A DNA stretch of 64,000 nucleotides from assembly GCF_000820515.1 (NCBI RefSeq), contig NZ_JXDG01000057.1, positions 1-64,000 on the forward strand. The letters run 5' to 3'. How positions within the stretch are numbered: the first letter of the stretch is position 1; each line of letters opens with the position of its first letter. Shown in pieces: positions 53,512-61,292 of the stretch. Below the pieces are notes generated by a model that searched no databases, was not told where the DNA came from, and saw only the letters and a list, made by a program, of their open reading frames with translations. Origin of the DNA: Pseudomonas batumici (GTDB lineage: Bacteria > Pseudomonadota > Gammaproteobacteria > Pseudomonadales > Pseudomonadaceae). The position numbers and the translations under genes were made by a program.

Positions 53512-54615
53512 TCAGGGATGGGCTTGGCTGCCATTGCCCGGGAAAGGCATGCGCAGGCGATCGTCGTTGAGGAACAGTTCGCACCACAGGCGCCATAGCT
53601 TGATCAGCCGTTGCTGACCGCCTTCCTGGCGCAACTCCCGGGTAGCCCGCGCCAGTACGCTGGCAAAGGACTGGGCGTAGAGCCGGCAACTGCCGCAATC
53701 GATGTTCGGCGTACAGCATTTGCCGGTGCTCTGGCTCAAGTCGGTGTTGTAGTGCCGCAGGGAGGGGGTCAGCAACACGCCGCAGTCACGGGTCACCGCC
53801 CCCGGACCTTGTGCATCGGGATACAAGCCCGCCGGGTCGTGAATCAGTTCGTTGAAGTCATCGTCATAAAGGATCCGCTGCCCCGGTTGCTGCAGCACCC
53901 GCGCAATGCTGTCTCTCGCACGCCGCAGATCGTCGGCAGTCAGGATCAGGTTGTCAGCCGCCGTGCTGGTGATGTGGTAGGGGTCGGCACCGGCACCGCT
54001 GCCAATAAAGTCCAGATACTTGCTGGTGGGGCTGTAGTGATTGAAGGTCAGCGCCAGGCCGTTATCCGCGCAGACCTGGGCGATATACGGAATATCGTCC
54101 AGGTTGCGCGCCGTCAGGGTGAACACGAAGACCGCCCTGGCGTCGTTGCGGTAGTTCCTGATCTGCTTGGTCATGATGTCGGCCCCGCGCAGTTCTCGGC
54201 TACGTTCGGGATTGCCCCAAAGCGACACATGCACGCGATAGTCGATTTCGGCACTCAACCGCTTGATGCCATTGGTGAACACCACACCGTAGGGTATGTG
54301 CCGATTGGCGATGACCAACTTGTTCTCCGCCAGCGACGGCTCGGCCCCACCGAAGTAACCGTAGCGCACCCCCCGGGCGCCTTCCCCCGCAAAGAAGGCC
54401 TCGATGCTCTGAAGGTCTTGCACGTCCTTGTGTCCGAGGTAATCGTCCCCCGAAAAGAACAGGCACCCTTCGCAAGTCAGGTTGCAGACCGAGGTGATGT
54501 CATACTGACTGGGACGAAGCGGCAACAGCTCCTGGCGTAGCAGCTTCCAGAACTCGGCGTCACTCAGCGATCGGGCAGCCGATTGCGGCCCACGAACAAC
54601 GTCAAGGACGCCCAT
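53512..54615 (-). CDS. Radical SAM protein with C-terminal Cys cluster
   Basis: A 367-residue radical SAM enzyme with CNLTCEGC (Cys44, Cys48, Cys51) for the 4Fe-4S cluster and GGAEPS (89-94) in place of the usual GGEPT. Additional cysteines (278, 300, 301, 307, 310: CC...CGSC) at the C-terminus resemble a reduced SPASM/twitch auxiliary-cluster region. Such enzymes modify peptides or sugars. It is the first gene of the operon leading to the autotransporter, with an AT-rich upstream region. Reaction unknown. Confidence 0.83.
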   Translation of the reverse strand: MGVLDVVRGPQSAARSLSDAEFWKLLRQELLPLRPSQYDITSVCNLTCEGCLFFSGDDYLGHKDVQDLQSIEAFFAGEGARGVRYGYFGGAEPSLAENKLVIANRHIPYGVVFTNGIKRLSAEIDYRVHVSLWGNPERSRELRGADIMTKQIRNYRNDARAVFVFTLTARNLDDIPYIAQVCADNGLALTFNHYSPTSKYLDFIGSGAGADPYHITSTAADNLILTADDLRRARDSIARVLQQPGQRILYDDDFNELIHDPAGLYPDAQGPGAVTRDCGVLLTPSLRHYNTDLSQSTGKCCTPNIDCGSCRLYAQSFASVLARATRELRQEGGQQRLIKLWRLWCELFLNDDRLRMPFPGNGSQAHP

Positions 54616-54950
54616 TCACGATGGCTCCGGTAGAAATTTACGGGTTGGCGCGACTCTGGAACCCTGCCCGGCGGCACCCTGCTGTGCGTGAGCTGGCTTG
54701 AGTCAAAATAATGTCAAAATGATACCTTTTTAATATCGCAATACCAATTCCCCAAATAAATGTTTCAAGACTTTTCTTCATTTTTTCCGCCAAGCGGCTA
54801 AAGACGCTCAAAAAAGCCAGCAAACCGACATTTTTCTCACGAAAAAACAAGCCAATAATTTGACGACCACTCAAAGCCCGTTCGTTAAGTCACGGTGCCG
54901 AGGGATACGGCCGGGAGCAGGGATGCCCGGCCGGGCAAAAACAGGCCCGG
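54616..54950. promoter_or_regulatory. AT-rich upstream region of the surface-modification operon
   Basis: 335 bp without a gene. The section 54700-54870 is clearly AT-rich. Two direct repeats GTCAAAAT (54702-54709 and 54713-54720) lie 11 bp apart, one helical turn, about 90 bases before the radical SAM start, and contain a TTGACA on the minus strand. This is a likely promoter and possible H-NS/MvaT-type silencer site. A 78-codon frame here has no support. Confidence 0.4.
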
Positions 54951-55790
54951 CTAAGGCGTCCTGGCACAAACAGGCGTCTTGGCGAGCAACTCGGGCCAGC
55001 GCTGGGCCCATTCGCTTTCGTGAGTCATGCCCGGCACCACGTAAAGGGTGGCACAGCGAGCACCTGACGCCTCCACGAAGCGTTGGGCAATACTCGGTGG
55101 CACCACACTGTCCTCGGCGCCACTGAAATGGATTTGCGGGATGGACGCCACTTGCCGGGCGACGTCGATGGCATTCAGTGACGCGGGCATGGGCGTCACG
55201 CGATGCAGCCGATTGACTTCGGCATGATCGAGGTTACCGGCCACGGTGCGTATCGAGGCCACGTCATGGCGCCGGGCGGCAATCAACACAGCCAGGGCGC
55301 CGCCCCCGGAGTAGCCCACCAGATTCACCTGCTGTCCCACGGCGACGTAGTGGGTCACCGCCTGATTCATGGCGACCACGACCTCTTCGGCAAAGCGCTT
55401 GTCGGTCCAGTAGGTCACATCGCAGCGGGGGTTATCAGGTATTGGCGTGAATTGGCAGGGGCGAGCCAGGTAGACCACGTTGGCCGCCGGATCGCTCGCG
55501 GCCAATGCCAGGCCCAATGCCTTGTACGGCGTCGGGTCGGTGGATGGCTGACTGCGTGTTGCCCAGGCCTTGCCGTCGCCCTCGATGTACAGGGTCAATG
55601 GCAAGTCCGGTCGTGTGATCCGATAAAAGCCGGTCAATATGAAGCTATCGGTTTTAATCAGTTCGCGTTTCAAGTGCGCCGGTTGCGCCAACTCATCGGC
55701 GTGCCGACTCGCGTCGGCGTGACGACCCGGATCGGCGCAACCGCCGAGTATCAGCGCCAGAACCATCAGCGCGGTTCGTGAATGATTCAT
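54951..55790 (-). CDS. Alpha/beta-hydrolase lipoprotein
   Basis: A 279-residue lipoprotein: MNHSRTALMVLALILGGC with a lipobox ending at Cys18, then an alpha/beta-hydrolase fold with the nucleophile elbow VGYSGGG. Later HFSGAEDSVVPP and GMTHESEW segments supply Asp and His. The ATG at 55790 is needed for the lipobox; an upstream start adds nine residues. It is a putative periplasmic-facing esterase. Substrate unknown. It ends 335 bp before the radical SAM gene and is not in that operon. Confidence 0.82.
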   Translation of the reverse strand: MNHSRTALMVLALILGGCADPGRHADASRHADELAQPAHLKRELIKTDSFILTGFYRITRPDLPLTLYIEGDGKAWATRSQPSTDPTPYKALGLALAASDPAANVVYLARPCQFTPIPDNPRCDVTYWTDKRFAEEVVVAMNQAVTHYVAVGQQVNLVGYSGGGALAVLIAARRHDVASIRTVAGNLDHAEVNRLHRVTPMPASLNAIDVARQVASIPQIHFSGAEDSVVPPSIAQRFVEASGARCATLYVVPGMTHESEWAQRWPELLAKTPVCARTP

Positions 55791-55818
55791 TTGACCCCGA
55801 CATGAAATGACAACCACG

Positions 55819-55856
55819 AAAAAGCCCCCGTAACTTTTCAGCTACGGGGGCTTTTT
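55819..55856. terminator. Bidirectional terminator between hydrolase and tRNA-Ser
   Basis: AAAAAGCCCCCGTA (55819-55832) pairs with TACGGGGGCTTTTT (55843-55856), giving a 14-bp stem with T/A tracts on both sides. It serves as tRNA-Ser terminator on the minus strand. Confidence 0.85.
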
Positions 55857-55863
55857 CCATGTA

Positions 55864-55953
55864 TGGCGGAGAGATAGGGATTCGAACCCTAGGTACCGGT
55901 GAAGGTACAACGGATTTCGAATCCGTCCCATTCGGCCACTCTGGCATCTCTCC
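55864..55953 (-). tRNA. tRNA-Ser (anticodon CGA)
   Basis: The 90-nt minus-strand sequence GGAGAGATGCCAGAG...CTCTCCGCCA has a long variable arm typical of Ser. The anticodon stem ACGGA/TCCGT encloses loop TTCGAAA, giving CGA, reading UCG codons. GGTTCGAATCC gives the T-arm, and CCA is encoded at the 3' end. Confidence 0.97.
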
Positions 55954-55963
55954 AACGGCGCGC

Positions 55964-55969
55964 ATCATA
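55964..55969 (-). promoter_or_regulatory. Candidate -10 box of tRNA-Ser
   Basis: TATGAT on the minus strand, about 11 bases before the mature tRNA 5' end, with TTCGCT about 17 bp further upstream as a weak -35. Confidence 0.45.
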
Positions 55970-56038
55970 ACAGCACCTTTGCCGGAAGCGAACCCCCCAA
56001 AGCAAAAAAATTTCCGTGCTATCAGATGCTTGCGTCGA

Positions 56039-56749
56039 TTACAGCGGTACGCCCAGACGGTTGGCGACTTCTTCGTAGGCTTCGATGACATCACCGAGGC
56101 CCTGGCGGAAGCGGTCCTTGTCCATCTTCTTGCGTGTTTCCTTGTCCCACAGGCGGCAACCGTCCGGGCTGAACTCGTCGCCCAGCACGATCTGGCCGTG
56201 GAATACACCGAATTCCAGCTTGAAGTCCACCAGCAGCAGGCCGGCTTCGTCGAACAGCTGGCTCAGCACTTCATTGACCTTGAGCGACAGCTCTTTCATC
56301 CGCGCCAGTTGCTCGGCAGTGCCCCAACCGAAAGCCACGACGTGGGATTCGTTGATGAACGGGTCACCCTTGGCGTCGTCCTTGAGGAACAGTTCGAAGG
56401 TGTAGGGGTTGAGCTTCAAGCCCTCTTCCACGCCCAGGCGCTTGACCAGGCTGCCGGCCGCGTAGTTGCGCACCACGCATTCCACCGGGATCATGTCGAG
56501 CTTCTTCACCAGGCATTCGTTGTCGCCCAGCAGCTTGTCGAACTGGGTCGGGATACCGGCCGCTTCGAGCTTCTGCATGATGAAGGCGTTGAACTTGTTG
56601 TTCACCATGCCCTTGCGGTCCAGCTGCTCGATACGCTTGCCGTCGAACGCCGAGGTGTCGTTGCGAAACAGCAGGATCAAGCGGTCGGCGTCGTCGGTCT
56701 TGTACACCGACTTGGCTTTGCCGCGGTAGAGTTCTTCACGTTTTTCCAT
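56039..56749 (-). CDS. purC: SAICAR synthetase
   Basis: Phosphoribosylaminoimidazole-succinocarboxamide synthase, step 7 of purine synthesis (ATP, CAIR and aspartate). The 236-residue protein begins MEKREELYRGKAKSVYKT and has the ATP-binding and substrate motifs (FRNDTSAFDGK, VPVECVVRNYAAGSLVKR, LVDFKLEFG, LGDEFSPDG). It overlaps the stop of the MBL-fold gene upstream by 14 bp. Confidence 0.96.
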   Translation of the reverse strand: MEKREELYRGKAKSVYKTDDADRLILLFRNDTSAFDGKRIEQLDRKGMVNNKFNAFIMQKLEAAGIPTQFDKLLGDNECLVKKLDMIPVECVVRNYAAGSLVKRLGVEEGLKLNPYTFELFLKDDAKGDPFINESHVVAFGWGTAEQLARMKELSLKVNEVLSQLFDEAGLLLVDFKLEFGVFHGQIVLGDEFSPDGCRLWDKETRKKMDKDRFRQGLGDVIEAYEEVANRLGVPL

Positions 56750-57536
56750 GATGGGCTCCGCTTGTTAAGTTGTTGGGCCAGGCGATATGTCGCCAGTCGA
56801 GCCCTGAATCTTGATCGGCCAGTTGCAGCCAGTCCGGGTCGCACCCGAGGGTGTCGACAAAACATTGCCGGGCCAGCCGCGGCAGGTTGTTCTTGCTACT
56901 GAGGTGGGCCAATACCAGGTGTTGCAGGTCTTGCCAGCCCAACTCGGCCACCAGGCTCGCGGCCTGGTGGTTGTTCAAATGTCCCTCTTCCCCGCCCACC
57001 CGCTGCTTGAGAAAGGCCGGGTAATGTCCACGGGCAAGCAGGTCGCGGCAATGATTGGCTTCGATCATCAAGGCATCGAGACCACTGTAGCTGTTCATGA
57101 CCCTGCCACAATAGGAACCCAGGTCGGTGAGCAGGCCGAAACGCCGCCGACCGTCGCTGAACACGTACTGCGTCGGCTCCAGGGCATCGTGGGCCACCGA
57201 CACCACCTCGATACTCAAGGCCCCGACCTGCAAGGTCTCGCCGCCCGCCACGAAGCCCGCGGGCTCGATGGGCTTGCGCAGGCCGCGCAAGGTGCCACGG
57301 CTCAGGTACACCGGTAGATTGTAACGCCGAGACAGCAAACCCACGCCATGCACGTGGTCGGCATGTTCGTGGGTCACCAGAATCGCGCTCAACTGCGCCG
57401 GACTCACCCCAAGGCGCGCCAGGCGTCGCTCGGTTTCCCGTAGCGAGAAACCACAATCGACCAGGACCAGCGTGTCTTCACTGGCGACCAGCGTGCCGTT
57501 CCCTTGGCTACCACTGCCGAGAACGGCAAACCGCAC
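56736..57536 (-). CDS. MBL-fold metallo-hydrolase (YycJ/WalJ-like)
   Basis: A 266-residue metallo-beta-lactamase-fold protein with the metal motif THEHADH (His56, His58, Asp60, His61), VDCGFSLRE and late HLSSKNN. It resembles YycJ-type proteins with exonuclease or unknown hydrolase activity. It lies between bamC and purC, 4 bp after bamC and overlapping purC, so it is in the dapA-bamC-MBL-purC operon. Confidence 0.85.
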   Translation of the reverse strand: MRFAVLGSGSQGNGTLVASEDTLVLVDCGFSLRETERRLARLGVSPAQLSAILVTHEHADHVHGVGLLSRRYNLPVYLSRGTLRGLRKPIEPAGFVAGGETLQVGALSIEVVSVAHDALEPTQYVFSDGRRRFGLLTDLGSYCGRVMNSYSGLDALMIEANHCRDLLARGHYPAFLKQRVGGEEGHLNNHQAASLVAELGWQDLQHLVLAHLSSKNNLPRLARQCFVDTLGCDPDWLQLADQDSGLDWRHIAWPNNLTSGAHHGKT

Positions 57537-57540
57537 CGGA

Positions 57541-58644
57541 TCAGCCCAGGTTGTCTTGAATCACACCCAACACCCGACGGGCCACGTCGGCCGGCGCCAC
57601 GGTGTTGATGTCCTTCTCGACGGTGACCTGGACGCTGTCGCCCACCTTGCTCAGGCGAACCTGATAACGCACGGCACGGGTCTCGATCTCTGCCTTGGTC
57701 GGCTTGCTGCCGAACAGGCTGCCGAAGAAACCGGGCTCGTCGCCCTTCTTCTCGGCTTTTTCCGCCAGGTTGATGTAGTACAGGCCCAGGCTGCGGTTGA
57801 TGTCCTCGACACGCCAGTCGCCCCGCTCCAGCGCACGGCCGACGCTCGACCAGGCGCGGTCCAGGTCTTCGCCGACGTTGAGCACCGGGTTGCCGCTGCC
57901 GTCCTGGCTCAGGCTGACGCGGTTCGGGGTATCAAAATCACGCGCAGCCAGCAACGACACCGAACCGCCCTTCTCGGCGCTGCGACTCATGCTGGAAAGC
58001 ATCTCGTCGACCAGGGCCGCATCCACGCCGGTATTGACCGAACGTGGCGTGAAATCGACGTTGGCGGTGCTGCCGGCCGGGCGCTGGGCGCTGACCACAT
58101 AGACTTCACTGGTATTGCGCTGCACGCCCGGTTCGATACGGACCCGCACGCGGGTTTCGTTGTCACCGACCGCCAGGCGCTTGCCCATGGCCGTCGACAG
58201 TTCGTCGGAACGCTGCCAGGCGGTGGTGAATTCACCGGTCTGCGGGCGTTGCGCGTCGATACGGAAACCGTTGTCCTGGAAGAACTGCAAGGCCACCGGC
58301 CAGACTTCGGCCGGCGCATGCTGGGCCATCACCCAACTCGAATCGCCGGTTTTCTGCAGGCTGTAGTCGCTGGCGCTGGCCGCGGCCTGCAACGGCTGCG
58401 GACGCGGTACTTCGAACTCGCCCTTGGCGGTACTGTCGGCGACGTTGCGCGGAATCGGCAACAAGGGGTCAAGACGCTTGCCGGTGGCGACATCCGGCGG
58501 CAACTGCATGGCCGGCGTCTGTTTCGAATCCAGGTAGTCGCTGCCGCGGTCGCGGAAATAACCTTCCGGGCCCCACAGCCAGGCGCAGCCACTGGTGCTG
58601 GAGATAATCAAGGCAAGTGCGGAAAGTCCGGCCAATCGCTTCAT
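57541..58644 (-). CDS. bamC: Outer-membrane assembly lipoprotein BamC
   Basis: A lipoprotein of the beta-barrel assembly machine. The 367-residue protein has lipobox SSTSGC (Cys20), the N-terminal BamD-binding segment (RDRGSDYLDSKQTPAMQLPPDVATGKRLDPLLPIP) and two later helix-grip domains. Its context after dapA is the usual one. Confidence 0.93.
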   Translation of the reverse strand: MKRLAGLSALALIISSTSGCAWLWGPEGYFRDRGSDYLDSKQTPAMQLPPDVATGKRLDPLLPIPRNVADSTAKGEFEVPRPQPLQAAASASDYSLQKTGDSSWVMAQHAPAEVWPVALQFFQDNGFRIDAQRPQTGEFTTAWQRSDELSTAMGKRLAVGDNETRVRVRIEPGVQRNTSEVYVVSAQRPAGSTANVDFTPRSVNTGVDAALVDEMLSSMSRSAEKGGSVSLLAARDFDTPNRVSLSQDGSGNPVLNVGEDLDRAWSSVGRALERGDWRVEDINRSLGLYYINLAEKAEKKGDEPGFFGSLFGSKPTKAEIETRAVRYQVRLSKVGDSVQVTVEKDINTVAPADVARRVLGVIQDNLG

Positions 58645-58661
58645 GCGGGGTATTTCCTCAA

Positions 58662-59540
58662 TTAAACCAGGACGCCGGACTGGCGCATGGCCTGCCGCAG
58701 CGGTTCGTGACAGGCAGCGCTGAGCCAGGTGAGCGGCAGACGGATACCGTCCGGCATCAAGCCCATCTCATGCAGCGCCCATTTCACGGGGATAGGGTTG
58801 GATTCGATGAACAGGGTCTTGTTCAGCGGCATCAGTTTTTCGTGAATCGCCCGGGCCTCGTCGGCCTTGCCGGCCATGGCGGCGGCGCACAGGTCGCTCA
58901 TCTGCCGTGGCGCGACGTTGGCGGTCACCGAGATGTTGCCCTTGCCGCCGAGCAGGATCAGCTCGACCGCCGTGGCGTCGTCACCGGAATACACCAGGAA
59001 ATCGCTGCTCACGCCGGCCAGAATCGCCTTGGCCCGCTCCAGGTCGCCGGTGGCTTCCTTGATCCCGATGATGTTCGGCACGCTCGACAGGCGGATCACG
59101 GTCTCGGCCTGCATGTCGCACGCGGTGCGGCCCGGCACGTTGTAGAGGATCTGCGGGATGTCGACGGCTTCGGCGATAGCGCGGAAATGCTGGTACAGGC
59201 CTTCCTGGGTCGGCTTGTTGTAATAAGGGGTCACCAGCAGGCACGCGTCGGCACCGGCAGTTTTCGCATTGGTGGTCAGTTCGATCGCTTCGCGCGTCGA
59301 ATTGGCGCCCGTACCGGCAATCACCGGGATACGCCCCGCCACCTGGTCGACCACGCGACGGATCACTTCGATATGTTCGTTCACATCGAGGGTGGCCGAC
59401 TCACCTGTAGTGCCGACCGCGACAATGGCGTTGGTGCCGTTTTGCAGGTGGAAGTCCACCAGTTTGCTCAGGCTGTCCCAGTCAAGACGCCCCTGTGCAT
59501 CCATGGGTGTGACCAGTGCCACCATACTGCCCGCAATCAT
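58662..59540 (-). CDS. dapA: 4-hydroxy-tetrahydrodipicolinate synthase
   Basis: Condenses aspartate semialdehyde with pyruvate, first step of the lysine/diaminopimelate branch. The 292-residue TIM barrel has GTTGESATL, YYNKPTQEGL (Tyr), NVPGRTACDM and GIKEATGDLER (Schiff-base Lys). The ATG at 59540 gives MIAGSMVALVTPM; 16 upstream in-frame codons are not used. It is the first gene of the operon with bamC, the MBL gene and purC. Confidence 0.96.
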   Translation of the reverse strand: MIAGSMVALVTPMDAQGRLDWDSLSKLVDFHLQNGTNAIVAVGTTGESATLDVNEHIEVIRRVVDQVAGRIPVIAGTGANSTREAIELTTNAKTAGADACLLVTPYYNKPTQEGLYQHFRAIAEAVDIPQILYNVPGRTACDMQAETVIRLSSVPNIIGIKEATGDLERAKAILAGVSSDFLVYSGDDATAVELILLGGKGNISVTANVAPRQMSDLCAAAMAGKADEARAIHEKLMPLNKTLFIESNPIPVKWALHEMGLMPDGIRLPLTWLSAACHEPLRQAMRQSGVLV

Positions 59541-59866
59541 GCAACCGCTCCTGCCGGAAAAAGAGAGCGGTAATGGTACTGGCGCCATCAGGCTTGTACA
59601 AGCGAAGTACTGCCTATGAGCATTCCCCTGAGCGCAGGTTTTCGCTACCCTTCAGACTTTGATCGGTACTGAGTCGCTCACGTGCCGGGTTCCAGCCTCC
59701 ATTTTCGCTGCCCGAAGCCCGCTCCGGCCTGGCCGCCGCCCGTCCTCTGCGAGGCGGCACCCGGCGCCAGCGCTCGATTCCAGGCCTCGCCATCCGCATC
59801 CGGACACCCGAACCCAGCTCGCCAGCGCCCCAAGCTACCGACCGCTCATCGCTTTAGGAATGCTGC
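59541..59866. other. Divergent dapA / gcvR promoter region
   Basis: 326 bp with no gene I can support. The middle is very GC-rich and the dapA-proximal part is more AT-rich. It should carry both promoters. Confidence 0.5.
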
Positions 59867-60427
59867 ATGTCCACCCCCACAGTCCGCGAACAATTCCTTG
59901 TCATCAGTGCCCTCGGCGCCAACCCCATGGAGCTGACCAACGTCCTGTGCCGCGCCAGCCATGAAAACCGCTGCGCCGTCGTGACCTCGCGCCTGACCCG
60001 CCATGGCGAGTACAGCGCGCTGGTCCTGCAGATTTCCGGCAGCTGGGATGCCCTGGCGCGCCTTGAAGCCGGCCTGCCGAACCTGGCGAAGAAGCATGCC
60101 TTCATCGTCAACGTGGTGCGCAGCGGCGCTCTGGAGAACCGTCCCCAGGCACTGCCGTACGTCGCTTATGTCAGCTCGGCCTACCGCTCGGACATCATCA
60201 ACGAGCTGTGCCAGTTCTTCATCGACCATAACGTCGAGCTGGAAAACCTGACCTGCGACACGTACCTGGCGCCCCAGACCGGCGGCACCATGCTCAACGC
60301 CACCTTCACCGTGACCCTGCCTGCCGGCGTGCAGATCAGTTGGTTGCGCGATCAGTTCCTGGACTTCGCCGACGCGATGAACCTCGACGCCCTGATCGAA
60401 CCGTGGCGCCCACAGAACCCAATGTAA
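59867..60427 (+). CDS. gcvR: Glycine cleavage system transcriptional repressor-like ACT protein
   Basis: A 186-residue protein with two ACT domains (EQFLVISALGANPMELTNVLCRASHENRCAVVTSRL and PYVAYVSSAYRSDIINELCQFFIDHNVELENL). This matches GcvR, which in enterics interacts with GcvA to repress glycine cleavage genes. It is 10 bp before bcp and probably cotranscribed. Its role in Pseudomonas is inferred. Confidence 0.88.
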   Translation: MSTPTVREQFLVISALGANPMELTNVLCRASHENRCAVVTSRLTRHGEYSALVLQISGSWDALARLEAGLPNLAKKHAFIVNVVRSGALENRPQALPYVAYVSSAYRSDIINELCQFFIDHNVELENLTCDTYLAPQTGGTMLNATFTVTLPAGVQISWLRDQFLDFADAMNLDALIEPWRPQNPM

Positions 60428-60437
60428 GGAAACATCC

Positions 60438-60911
60438 ATGGCCGTCGTCATCGATCAACCCGTCGCCGATTTCCAGGCTCCGGCCACCAGCGGGCAGACC
60501 GTCAGCCTCGCGGGCCTCAAGGGCAAGCAGGTGGTGATCTACTTCTACCCCAAGGACAGCACCCCGGGCTGCACCACCGAGGGCCAGGGCTTTCGTGACC
60601 AGTACGCCGCCTTCCAGGCCGCCAACACCGAAGTCTTCGGTGTGTCCCGCGACAGCCTGAAGTCCCACGAGAACTTCAGGTGCAAGCAGGAATTTCCGTT
60701 CGAGCTGATCAGCGACAAGGACGAAGCCGTCTGCCAGCTGTTCGACGTGATCAAGCTGAAGAAGCTCTACGGCAAGGAATACCTGGGCGTTGACCGCAGT
60801 ACCTTCCTGATCGATGCCCAGGGCGTTCTGCGCCAGGAATGGCGTGGCGTGAAGGTCCCCGGTCATGTGGATGCCGTGCTGGCGGCGGCCCAGGCGCTGA
60901 ACAAGGCCTGA
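60438..60911 (+). CDS. bcp: Peroxiredoxin, BCP/PrxQ type
   Basis: A thiol peroxidase that reduces peroxides. The 157-residue protein has the peroxidatic Cys45 in DSTPGCTTEGQGFRD. The residue at the classic resolving position 50 is Gln, so it probably uses another Cys (in FRCKQ or AVCQL) or acts as a 1-Cys enzyme. A TAAGGA ribosome site precedes the ATG. Confidence 0.93.
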   Translation: MAVVIDQPVADFQAPATSGQTVSLAGLKGKQVVIYFYPKDSTPGCTTEGQGFRDQYAAFQAANTEVFGVSRDSLKSHENFRCKQEFPFELISDKDEAVCQLFDVIKLKKLYGKEYLGVDRSTFLIDAQGVLRQEWRGVKVPGHVDAVLAAAQALNKA

Positions 60912-60925
60912 GCCGGCGCTGTACG

Positions 60926-61165
60926 TCAGGCCTTGCGCAACCAGTAGCGATACACGCCGGACGCTTCCTCTTCATGGATCAACGCATGTCCGGCGAGCCT
61001 GGCGAACGTGCGAAAGTCACGCTGCGATCCGGCATCGGTGGCAATCACCTTGAGCACCGCGCCGCTGGCCAGGCGATTGAGCTCCAGCTTGGCCTTGAGC
61101 AGCGGCAGCGGGCAGTTCAGGCCACTGGCATCCAGCTCGGCGTCGTGCTCTACAACTTCGGTCAT
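60926..61165 (-). CDS. TusA-family sulfurtransferase
   Basis: A 79-residue TusA-like protein with the CPxP motif (NCPLPLLKAK, Cys18). It may carry sulfane sulfur for tRNA or cofactor thiolation. The ATG at 61165 gives the compact domain; a 106-codon upstream extension is not family-like. It is convergent with bcp. Confidence 0.9.
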   Translation of the reverse strand: MTEVVEHDAELDASGLNCPLPLLKAKLELNRLASGAVLKVIATDAGSQRDFRTFARLAGHALIHEEEASGVYRYWLRKA

Positions 61166-61292
61166 TGCTTCACTCCTGGCGTTGCGCCGGATGGTCGGTT
61201 CGGAGCCTCTAGGATACCCCAAGTGAGAGCGGCTCTGGTCGCCAGCCCAGTGTCCGGCTACAGTAAGGACTTTGCCGACCAGAGCCCTGTGC

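Noticed and set aside
54638..54874. 78-codon minus-strand frame upstream of the radical SAM gene
   Set aside because: It sits in the AT-rich promoter region with no family match. It is basic and low-complexity.
55864..55953. tRNA-Ser as attachment site of an island carrying the autotransporter operon
   Set aside because: No integrase, and no direct repeat of the tRNA 3' end was noticed near the operon. A terminator and a conserved-looking lipoprotein gene lie between.
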